A stretch of DNA of 64,000 nucleotides from Rhodeus uyekii (Eukaryota > Chordata > Actinopteri > Cypriniformes > Acheilognathidae). The notes under the pieces were generated by a model that searched no databases, was not told the origin of the DNA, and was given only the letters and a program-made list of their open reading frames with translations. Position numbers and translations under genes: made by a program. Of this stretch, positions 54,488 through 63,226 are shown piece by piece; the first letter of the stretch is position 1; each line of letters opens with the position of its first letter. Location of the stretch: NCBI GenBank assembly GCA_037043235.1, contig JAWRVZ010000136.1, positions 1,798,001 through 1,862,000 of the forward strand. Reading direction: 5' to 3'.

Positions 54488-54580
54488 CAGGGGTGGCCAA
54501 CCTGTTCAGCATGAGCCTCGGAATAAGCTCATGGCTGCGGAGAGCCGCATGACAGACTGTTAAATTCGCATTTGTTGATG
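54488..54580 (+). mobile_element. hAT-like terminal fragment
   Basis: CAGGGGTGGCCAACCTG at the left edge followed by GCATGAGCC, CTCATGGCTGCGGAGAGCCG and CATGACAGAC matches the style of hAT ends (compare 17640-17728). The opposite end and an 8-bp duplication were not found. Confidence 0.35.
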
Positions 54581-54869
54581 GGGTTTTTTACATTAGAAGG
54601 TCTCGCACATATATCGCTCATTTTTTACATATGGCACCCCACGAGCTATACAAGCATGCAGAGACAATGCGTCTGTGAATTATGTATGCGGGAAAAACGA
54701 TATATCATCTCATTAACGGTGACAGGAAGTATAAAAGTAAGCAGCCTTGGTAATGTAGTGATCGGTTGGAAAACGTCTCCGGTTACTATCGTAACCTCTG
54801 TAATTTAATCATATTCCGTTTAGAGAAGTATGAAGGAAATGCTATTTAAGATATTTATACCGTCTGGCA

Positions 54870-55024
54870 GCCGAAAAATGTCAAAGAGCTGTAGGTGAGT
54901 CAAACGTGTCTATATATACGTACTTCCTCTCCTGCTGATAGGATGAGGAGTAATTGCTGATGACGTGTTGATTGTATTAATCATTTGAACGTGCTCCTCC
55001 CGAACTTTGTTAATAAAACATCAT
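54870..55024 (+). repeat. Direct repeat L, second copy (155 bp)
   Basis: Exact copy of 49006-49160. Ends the composite element. AATAAA at 55012-55017 could end a transcript of the arrays. Confidence 0.95.
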
Positions 55025-55310
55025 ACTATAAAAGACTCTGTCAAACGCACTGTTAGCTCAAAGTCTTGATTTACTGTGGTGATCATTCTGAGTGTTTATA
55101 TTCCTGTCTTATTTTTCTGTTATCGATTCTGCTGTTACCCGTTACTGATTCTGTCTGCCGGCCCCGACCTTTGTTTGGATTATCGCTCGTGATCGTTATA
55201 TCATTGAACTTAAGCCCGTGTTCCAGAGTCCCGCGGTCCAGCCCACGCTTCCGAGTCCCGCAACTGAATCCACGCTCCTGAGCGGCGCGCCGTAATCGGC
55301 GGAGGCGGAA

Positions 55311-55515
55311 GTGTCACGACCAGGAGGCCGTTCCAGAGCCAGCCCCAGGCCAGGAGGCCGTCCCAGGGCCAGCTGCAGGCCAGGAGGCCGTCCCAGGGCC
55401 AGCTGCAGGCCAGGAGGCCGTCCCAGAGCCAGCTGCAGGCCAGGAGGCCGTCCCAGAGCCAGCTTCAGGCCAGGAGGCCGTCCCAGAGCCAGCTGCAGGC
55501 CAGGAGGCGCCCAAG
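55311..55515 (+). repeat. 30-bp tandem repeat
   Basis: Seven units of the type CAGGAGGCCGTCCCAGAGCC + AGCTGCAGGC. The plus frame reads RPGGRPRASC per unit (10 residues). Units differ by one or two bases. Confidence 0.95.
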
Positions 55516-55796
55516 CTGCTCGGCCTGCCGGCACCAGAGCCCGCAACGACCCGTCAACCAGCGCTAGAACCTGCAATGACCCGTCAGCCAGCATGTTGAG
55601 GTACTGCTCTGTCTGCCAACTCTCCAGCCCTGTCTTCGCTGGAGATCGTCTGTCCTGCGCCATCGCAAGTCCTACCGCCTCCAACCTTGTCGGCAGTCAG
55701 GGAATCCGTGACTTCACCTCGAGCCTTGGATTCCTTCTCTCAACCTCGGCCCGTCGACTTCGCCCTGGCTCCTCCCATATTCAGCTTCACCCGTGA
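55311..55796 (+). CDS. Open frame over the 30-bp repeat, doubtful
   Basis: 161 codons. The first 65 are the RPGGRPRASC-type repeat, then RPAGTRARNDPSTSART and a serine/arginine-rich tail. Opposite-strand frames of similar length exist (55196-55684), so the frame may be a by-product of the repeat period. No recognised domain. If coding, it would belong to the older host repeat. Confidence 0.2.
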   Translation: MSRPGGRSRASPRPGGRPRASCRPGGRPRASCRPGGRPRASCRPGGRPRASFRPGGRPRASCRPGGAQAARPAGTRARNDPSTSARTCNDPSASMLRYCSVCQLSSPVFAGDRLSCAIASPTASNLVGSQGIRDFTSSLGFLLSTSARRLRPGSSHIQLHP

Positions 55797-56029
55797 CCCT
55801 CGACCTGGTAGCTCCACCGGGTTCCCTTGTCCCAATGGCTCCTCCTCAATCAGTCATCACTCCACCTTCACCACGGACTTACGGCACTTCCGCTACACTC
55901 AGTCCTTCCACCCCTTCAGCTACAGTGGGCTCCTCTATCCTTGCATCGTCACCTCGGTCCTCAGTCACTCCGGCTTTGCCCCGGCTCTGTTATGATCACG
56001 AGCTCTGCGCTTCCGTTACAGTCATATCA

Positions 56030-56545
56030 CTTTGACTCATCTCTCTCTATTTACTACATCTCATCTTAATTGAAATCATAATTGCTCGTCTCATCTCGCT
56101 GTCTGGCTGTCTTTTGTCTTCTAGATTTGTCTCATCTCTTGTCTCTCATTTCTTATCCATGAATTTCATATTTTAAAACAAAACTTCTCATCTCATCTTG
56201 CCATCTCTTCTCTTCTCAATTTGTCTCCTCTATTTTCACCTCAATTTGCCTGACATCACGTCTCATCTCTTCTCCATTTAATCTCATCTCAGTTTAAATA
56301 ATAATTTCTATCCTCATTTGTTCTCAATTCAATTGGTCTCATCTCCTCATGTCTCATCTCAGATTGCCTTCTTTGTCTCACTTTAATTTCATATCTTCTC
56401 AATTTTTCCAGGCTTATTTCTCTTTCCATATTTTTTTTCATCACGTCTATTCTCTTTTTGACTCTTTCCTTATTGCCTGATCTATTCTTATTTTGTGTTG
56501 TTTTAATTTGTCTCGTTTCCTCCTGTTACTTAACTCTCCTTTTAG
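56030..56545 (+). repeat. Pyrimidine-rich degenerate repeat, right half
   Basis: The TCTCATCTC and CTTCTCAATTTG words return, matching 48296-48725. Confidence 0.75.
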
Positions 56546-58179
56546 ATCCTGTTCATCTGCCTTCACACTGCTTGTTTATCTTTGCTTTTAGTGAAATGCA
56601 CAGATCTAGAAGGAGGGAGTGAGGGAGGGAGGTCAGCAAGTTTGTCTGAGCTAATGTTGCTGTCATAACCGTTTCTTTCACAGCAACACTGAGGACATAC
56701 ATAAAGGTTTCAGCTTTCAAAACATGTCCTGGATCAGGTGACAAGGTCACCGTGGCATGTTGGAGGGTGGAGGTGTAAAAGGTGATCAGCACAGACTAAA
56801 ACCATGCCCTTTCCTGGCATTGTTGCCATCAGAAAACATTGTAAACTTCATACCTTCATATACTCAACAGAGGAATAAAACCATGAATGCCCACATGAAA
56901 ATATAAAAACAAGGAATTATTTTCTTAAGGGCTGACACTGCTGGCAGATCTTGAGGAATGCTTAATTAGTCCAATACACATCCCCTCTCAAAAAACAGTT
57001 CTACCCTACATTAAAGTCACTTTAGAGTGTCCGATTTCAAACAGTTTTCCCAGAGTTCCACAGTAGATTCTCATCTTCCTTTTCATCTGTAGCAGCAGAA
57101 AGCTGGAACTCTAAACTTTTTAAATCCCATTGAGAATGGGCACAGTTTGAGATCTGGCATTATACTGCTTGTCTGTAAATTATCCCTCAGAGAGGAAGAA
57201 GATGGCACGGCAGAGTTGTGTGGTGTGGTAGTTCCTCACCACTATCTCTGGGGGCTTTGACATGCTGCATGAATGCAACTGACTAAATTAATCTAATCAC
57301 CACCAGATTGCACCAAATTTATATCCAACAAGCAGAAGACCAAACCCCACACCTTATCTGCTTTAGTAACCTCTGTGCATAGAAGAAGAAGCTATGGTAT
57401 GCCAGACACTGAAGAAGAACTGCCCCATGGTCCAAAGGGAGACGCTCAGTACACAACAACAAATCTGTTATGGGAATTTATCCATTTGACGTCTACTCAG
57501 TATATATTTTGGGCATAGTCAATGTCTTTGAAATCATTTAAAGACTTTTATTTTAGAATATTAACGTCATTCCAGATATAGAAAGAAACTTCTTCATGAG
57601 TTGAAAAGCTTGTCAGCTCCTCTCAGTAAAATAGCACATGAGTGAAATATTTTGGAGAGGCGAACGTCCACGTGAGCCTGAATATGAATATGGTTTTAAA
57701 TAGAAAACTCTGAGATGGTCACTATCTTGGGAAAGAAGTGCAAGGATATGAGCAGTGCGGAGGAGAGGATAAAAGGAGCTTTATGTGATTCTGGCTTTAC
57801 CTTGGTGCTGCTGGTGGTGATACAGTTGCTGCTCCCCCATAAGCCTCCACTCCCCATCTCTGTACAGTCAGCATAGTAAACACACTGTTGACTTGGTGGG
57901 TGTTTTATTCATGCATGGCTGACAGGGACTCGTACCTCTCCCACATTTTGGTCCTCTCTCTCTGTTCTCCTCCAACACAATGCATATCTGTACTGATCAC
58001 TCTAAATCCATCTGCAACACAGTCCTGCACACTTTTACAAAACAGAACAAATGTCTTATTCAACCAACTCATTATTCAGGTTAAATTCTGCACACACTTT
58101 CATAAACACAAAGGCATCAGCGATGAGCATGTTTAGGCAAGGGCATTTTTTAGGGTCAGGTAAAAAAATATTTGAATAT
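56546..58179. other. Unannotated stretch
   Basis: No frame with a recognisable domain. 57180-57860 is of ordinary complexity and may be unique genomic DNA. No element ends or RNA genes seen. Confidence 0.5.
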
Positions 58180-58184
58180 ATGCC

Positions 58185-58427
58185 TGTAACAATGTTCAAT
58201 GTTCAGGTAGGACTCACGGACGACTGCCGCCGACACAAATATAACATAGGCCTAAGTCCCAGGCCTGGTCCTCTCTCGTCTTCCACTGTCGTCGCTCCTC
58301 CTTTTATGTCTCCGCTCCTCCGTGAGACTCGAGACACCGGTGGCTTCGCAGGTGACGCTCATTCCCAATCACGCCACCAGCTCTCGTGATGCTCTCATGG
58401 TCCCTCGACGCCGCCCTGCTCGCCACA
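58185..58427 (-). mobile_element. Solo LTR, exact 5-bp target duplication (family L7, copy 2)
   Basis: Plus-strand ends TGTAACAATG and CTCGCCACA, bracketed by ATGCC at 58180-58184 and 58428-58432. Shares AGGCCTGGTCCTCTCTCG, GTCGTCGCTCCTCCTTTTAT and CTCGCCACA with the LTR at 43624. The other LTR extends about 80 bp further beyond CTCGCCACA, so the two differ in their 5' end on the minus strand. 243 bp. Confidence 0.85.
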
Positions 58428-58568
58428 ATGCCTTTTAGAGGGGTTGTATGATTTTGAAGTCTAAGATTACATTTAAATATAACATCAAATCATAATTAAC
58501 AACAACAACAAAAAAAAAGATTTAATTCGATCTAATTCAGATTTGTAATTGTATTCTAAATTCAAATT

Positions 58569-58808
58569 CAGATGTACTTCCAATTCTGCTATCGCATTCA
58601 ATGTGCATTATAATTCTACATTTAAATTCTGACTCGTCTAAGGATTTGAAATCAAAACTCAATCCAGATTCAAAACATTATAAAGTAAGTGTCATAATCA
58701 AAAGCTTTAGTGAAACCTCCACTTACTTTCTTTTCTCCACTCACTCACTTTCCTGACATCATGAAGCACTGTTTGAAACTCAAAAGAACATTTATGTATA
58801 CCTGACAT
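58569..58808 (+). repeat. 240-bp duplicated segment, source copy
   Basis: Matches 60651-60890 at 239 of 240 positions (T at 58728, C at 60810). No flanking duplication here, so this is probably the original. Non-coding, no inverted ends. Confidence 0.9.
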
Positions 58809-60027
58809 ATGGCAATTTGTGGATTGACTTATGGTTCAATAAGCTTAAATTATTAGCTACAAGCAGACAGAGGCAGAGGAATAATACTAAGCCCATTAAG
58901 ACATAAACTCCATGCTTCAGTCATTCAACCAATCAGAACTCTACCAGACAGACTCTATCGTGTTAAGGCCTGTCACAACACAAGTGTTCTCATAAAACCT
59001 GTCATATGGCTCATGGGCTTTTATAAAAATTCCCTTTGAAATGGTATATATATGGTATATGGTATACATTCGTCTCTTGCTTGAGGTTTAGGTTTCCATT
59101 TATGAAGATGGGTCTGTCATCAATGCTGCGTGCCTCATCTCACCCATACTGAACACAGTTTCTGACCCATGGCATGGAGACAGAACGTTAAATGGGCTTT
59201 TAGTCCAATGAGAATCTGTGAGGGGGAAACCTGGGATGGCTGAATACATACACAAGCACATTTGAAGTGAAGTGTCACTGGCCGTGACTCTCTCAGGACC
59301 AGTGGTGTGATTCGCTCCTAGATAAATATTTCAGCTCAACTACTTTCTTCACTTACGGTCAAATGTAAACACACTAATACATCCTGTGTAGACCAAACCT
59401 GGGTTAAAGAGCATCAGCTGGGCTATGCACTCAATGTGGATCACCTCAGGCACATGGAACATCCTTTGATTACACTTCTACACTTATTCTACCCATACCA
59501 CACCTCACCGCTGTACCTAACCCCACAGGTGAGAGTTACAAGTCTAAATGGGATTTCATTCAATGCTGCTTTCGGATGTTGCCATGGAAACCCGACAATA
59601 ACAGCATGCAGAGTTACATGTGGCTTTGTGTATGCTGGTTGTCGCTGAGGCATCATGGTAGAGAAAAACAGGAGGCTATTGTGCACAGCCCTAGGGAGTG
59701 GCATTGACATTTGCTTTTGCAGGATGCACTCTCAGCTCTATTATAACAAGATCCATGGCAGAGTGCCTCAACACAATACCAGCCTACTTCTATTGAAGAC
59801 TTGTTGTCCAGGAGTGATTCATCACTAAAACTGTGGGGACTCACTAGGCACAAGGTGGACAAAGCTAAGCAGGACACAGCCCTGGAAAAAAAAGGTAGGA
59901 AAACTAGAATTCCTAAAAAGAACATAATTGGAATGTCTCACTGATGTAAATATACAGCCGGTCTGGATCATTCTCCAACGGATGGATTGGCTGCATGCCG
60001 TAGGGTAATTTCCTTGTGCTGCTGCTT
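58809..60027. other. Unannotated stretch with an RFX-type site
   Basis: Ordinary-complexity DNA. Opposed frames at 59436-59925 have no recognisable domain. The palindromic site at 59578 is listed separately. Confidence 0.45.
59578..59591. promoter_or_regulatory. Palindromic RFX-type site
   Basis: GTTGCCATGGAAAC is a near-perfect palindrome of the kind bound by RFX1-class factors. No adjacent gene start is visible. Use in the cell is inferred only. Confidence 0.5.
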
Positions 60028-60049
60028 GTGCGTGTGTGTGTGTGTGTGT
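60028..60049. repeat. (GT)n microsatellite
   Basis: About 10 GT units with one GC interruption. Confidence 0.9.
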
Positions 60050-60636
60050 CTTCACAGATGCATCATTACAGTCGGGGTCACTGCAGAGCAAAGCAGGGGA
60101 CTCCTTTTAACAGGCAGACAGACACTGCTCAGGAATGCCACCTTCATCCACCTCAAACTGGCAGACCTCATCTCTGCCTGCTGCCCAGACTAACAAGCTA
60201 CAGTGTACTGGAATATAAACAGGAAAAGACCAAGACTCAGGGAAGAGAACAATGGTGTCAAACTGAGACAGTAGTGACTGAAACTCTGAAATCTGGAAAT
60301 TATTTGAAGACCACATACTGTACAACTTCAGGTAGAGGAAACAACATTGCCTGATGGATTGATTTCCTTTTCTGAAGCATAACTCTTAAAGATGTTTGGT
60401 GTTTACTAAGAATGCTAAAGCTAAATTATGCTCCTAAATAAAAAATACTATTAAAATACTATTATTTACTATTATACTGTTAAATGTAACAGTAATCATG
60501 CAATTAAATTTAAATTATATACGTGTTTGTCTAAATTAATGAAAAATGATAGTTTAAAATGAATTTAAGCATCACAACATAAAAAATGAACACTATGAAA
60601 ATTGATAATCATTTTAAGATTGGCTTGCATTTAACA
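60050..60636. other. No feature recognised
   Basis: Overlapping frames at 60016-60354 have no recognisable content. AT-rich toward the right. Confidence 0.5.
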
Positions 60637-60650
60637 ATGTTTTTTAAATG

Positions 60651-60890
60651 CAGATGTACTTCCAATTCTGCTATCGCATTCAATGTGCATTATAATTCTA
60701 CATTTAAATTCTGACTCGTCTAAGGATTTGAAATCAAAACTCAATCCAGATTCAAAACATTATAAAGTAAGTGTCATAATCAAAAGCTTTAGTGAAACCT
60801 CCACTTACTCTCTTTTCTCCACTCACTCACTTTCCTGACATCATGAAGCACTGTTTGAAACTCAAAAGAACATTTATGTATACCTGACAT
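60651..60890 (+). repeat. 240-bp duplicated segment, inserted copy
   Basis: Near-identical to 58569-58808. Flanked by ATGTTTTTTAAA at 60637-60648 and 60889-60900, a 12-bp direct repeat absent around the other copy. It therefore looks inserted with a target duplication. The flank contains TTTTTTAAA, similar to LINE endonuclease targets. No poly-A tail. Confidence 0.85.
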
Positions 60891-61056
60891 GTTTTTTAAA
60901 ATGAGTTAAAAAAGTGAACTTATGACCTTAAGACAAAAAAAGAGGACACACAATGAAAGACGTAATTAAAAAAAATACTATTTATTCATTAGGAATCAGT
61001 TGTATCTTTGAACTGTAGTCATTTGCTATCGCTGTGATCATTATAAGATAGCTATA

Positions 61057-62254
61057 TACTCACCTAAAGGATTATTAGGAACGCCATACTAATACTGTCT
61101 TTGACCTGCCTTAATTATACGTGGCATTGATTCAACAAGGTGCTGAAAGCATTCTTTAGAAATATTTGCCCATATTGATAAGATAGCATTTTTTCAGTTG
61201 ATGGAGATTTGTGGGTTGCACATCAAGGGTACGAAGCTCCCGTTCCACCACATCCCAAAGATGCTCTATTGGGTTGAGATCTGGTGACTGTGGGGGCAAT
61301 TTTAGTACAGTGAACTCACTGTCATGCTCAAGAAACCAATTTTTGAAATGATTCGAGATTTGTGACATGGTGCATTATCCTGCTGGAAGTAGCCATCAGA
61401 GGATGGGTACATGGTGGTCATAAAAGGATGGTCAGAAACAATGCTCAGGCAGACCGTAGCATTTAAACAATGCCCAATTGGCACTTAGGGGCCTAAAGTG
61501 TGGCCAATAAAACACCCCCACACCATTACACCCCCACCACCAGCCTGCACATTGGTAACAAGGCATGATGGATCCATGTTCTCATTCTGTTTATGTCAAA
61601 TTCTGACTCGAGACTAATCAGACCAGGCAACATTCGAGACTCGTCAGACCAGGCAACATTTTTCCAGTCTTCAACTGTCCAATGTTGGTGAGCTTGTGAA
61701 AATTGTAGCCTCTTTTTCCTATTTGTAGTGGAGATGAGTGGTACCCGGTGGGGTCTTCTGCTGTTGTAGCCCATCCGCATCAAGGTTGTGTGTGTTGTGG
61801 CTTCACAAATACTTTGCTGCATACCTCGGTTGTAACGAGTAGCTATTTCAGTCAAAGTTGTTCTTCTATCAGCTTGAATCAGTCGGCCCATGACCTCTGA
61901 CCTCTAGCATCAACAAGGCCTTTTCCCCCACAGGACTGCCACATACTGGATCTTTTTCTCTTTTCACACCATTCTTTGTATACCCTTGAAATGGTTGTGC
62001 GTGAAAATCCCAGTAACTGAGCAGATTGTGAAATCCTCAGACCAGCTCGTCTGTCACCAACAACCATGCCATGCTCAAAATTGCTTAAATCACCTTTCTT
62101 TCCCATTCTGACATTCATTTTGGAGTTCAGGAGATTGTCTTGACCAGGACCACATCACTAAATGCATTGAAGCAACTTCCATTTGATTGGTTGATTAGAT
62201 AATTGCATTAATAAGAAATTGATCAGGTGTTCCTAATAATCCTTTAGGTGAGTT
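61057..62254 (-). mobile_element. Tc1/mariner element, family T1 (copy 2)
   Basis: Same ends as 9112-10264 (CTCACCTAAAGGATTATTAG and its complement), with the outermost bases mutated. 1198 bp, opposite orientation to copy 1. Contains a local 30-bp duplication (GTCAGACCAGGCAACATT-type words at about 61617 and 61644). Confidence 0.9.
61156..62118 (-). pseudogene. Tc1-type transposase pseudogene (copy 2)
   Basis: Pieces in order on the minus strand. MGKKGDLSNFEHGM with SQSAQLLGFSRTTISRVY (61879-62118) is the helix-turn-helix. MGRLIQADRRTTLTEIAT through WTVEDWKNVAWSDES (61526-61891) holds the first catalytic D. GYFQQDNAPCHKS (61302-61484) holds the second D. LPPQSPDLNPIEHLWD (61156-61368) holds the last acidic residue. 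Three frame changes, one near the local duplication at 61617-61660, inactivate it. Better preserved than copy 1, with all three catalytic residues visible. Confidence 0.88.
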
Positions 62255-62565
62255 CATATTGTGCATTCTTGTTAAAATCTACTTGGGACACCTTAGCAAT
62301 CACATAGCAATACACTGGCAACTGCCCACATCATGACAGTGAGTTCCCTTTCAAGGGAACTCGAGCTGCGTCATCGCTATGGGAACGCCCCCGCGTCATC
62401 AACTCTTGAAGCACAATAGAAAACACCTGTGAGAATGACGCGGATGACGTCATGAGCCAGGAACACAAAAGGCACGCCGAAACCGGCACAGACAGCTTTT
62501 TCGTCTTCAACAAGCACTAGAAAGTCTGTGTAGGATGTCTCGGAAAGAGTTTTCAGTATGACAGA

Positions 62566-62853
62566 ATGCTGCTCCCGTTTGTTACTGGCGGGGATACGCA
62601 CACGTTACGTGTGTCATGCATGGGGGTAGAGCATGCACTGGCAGCGCTCAAGGGCGGTGCCTGTGCGGATTGTGAGCGGTTTCCACCGCTAACTCTCTGC
62701 TCTCGCCTAGCAACCTTCGGGGAGGCTGCTAGAGCGCGTGGTCCTCGTGGCATGGGTCCCGCTGCTGCTGAGGCGTTGCGGCGGTCCCGGTCATGGGGAT
62801 CACATATGTTCTCCCGGATATCCGAGGATGAGCCCCGTAGACTCGGGGGATGA
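62566..62853 (+). pseudogene. DIRS gag-like ORF1 head (D5)
   Basis: 95 codons. LPFVTGGDTHTLRVSCMGVE, HALAALKGGACADCERFPPL and GPAAAEALRRSRSWGSHM align well by eye with the start of the D3 gag-like protein (VICLGVEHARSALENAGC, CKDCERF, GPAAAEALRHSQSWGSQM). The M chosen lies inside the expected N-terminus, because the codons before it are out of frame or stop. The frame is lost soon after. It is a 5' remnant with no known active role. Confidence 0.75.
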
Positions 62854-63153
62854 AAACTCTCTACTGCGGCAGTCCAGTTTCGAGGAGCTAGGTATTGTCG
62901 ATATTAGAAAAAAGAAGAAAGAAAGCGCTGTGTGTCTCCATGCCCGTGTACCCACGCAAGCAGGAGGCACACAGTCTTTCATCGTATCGTGCTCAGTCAG
63001 TGTTTATTTCACTGGCTGCACTACATTTCGCAGTCAGCGTTCGGCGCTGGCTGTAGATATTATGAGCGCAGTTTCGATCTCGCTGATGCTGAGGCTCAGT
63101 GACGATCATTGACGCTGGCGGATTATTACGATTTGGATAAAACATGATTATGT

Positions 63154-63226
63154 ACCTATGGTGGTACAGTGGACACTGTGATTGCCTTTCATGCAATAGA
63201 CCCGGGTTCGAAACCCACTCTGATGC
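63154..63226 (+). other. tRNA-Glu-like sequence, probably a SINE head or relic
   Basis: Contains an A-box-like TGGTACAGTGG and a B-box GGTTCGAAACC at tRNA spacing. The middle gives ATTGC/GCAAT, a perfect five-base anticodon stem, with loop CTTTCAT, placing TTC (Glu) as the anticodon. The T stem has only three pairs and the acceptor stem does not pair, so this is not a working tRNA gene. It lies inside the DIRS D5 region. Confidence 0.5.

Larger units (their letters stand above)
49161..55024 (+). mobile_element. Long form of the composite element (5.9 kb, non-coding)
   Basis: From left to right: repeat A (49161-49277), a spacer, a 54-bp GC-rich array (49560-50640), a 46-bp hairpin array (50706-52010), scattered hairpins to about 52880, a diverged non-repetitive part with an internal duplication (52400-52720 and 53000-53170), a perfect 16-bp hairpin at 53577-53618, a hAT-like end near 54488, and repeat L (54870-55024). 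No reverse transcriptase, transposase, integrase, gag or recombinase frame is present on either strand. It could be a large non-autonomous retroelement or a unit amplified by another route. I do not recognise the family. Confidence 0.55.
55025..56020 (+). repeat. Older host repeat, right part
   Basis: Resumes with ACTATAAAAGACTCTGTC, a TATA box in a known fish repeat, followed by TTCTGCTGTTACCCGTTAC and GATTATCGCTCGTGATCG, and a C-rich region up to about 56020 (GCTTCCGTTACAGTC). With 48726-48832 it forms the repeat that the composite interrupts. Whether it is a long LTR or another element is not settled. Confidence 0.5.

Noticed and set aside
48833..55024. Classical LTR retrotransposon with L as the LTR
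   Set aside because: No primer-binding site follows the left L, no purine tract precedes the right L, no 4-6 bp duplication brackets the pair, and repeat A lies both outside and inside. A head-to-tail pair explains the edges better, though LTR origin is not excluded.
48833..55024. Helitron
   Set aside because: The right end lacks the CTRR tip with a nearby hairpin, and no Rep or helicase frame exists.
63154..63226. Functional tRNA-Glu gene
   Set aside because: The acceptor stem does not pair and two of the five T-stem pairs are lost.
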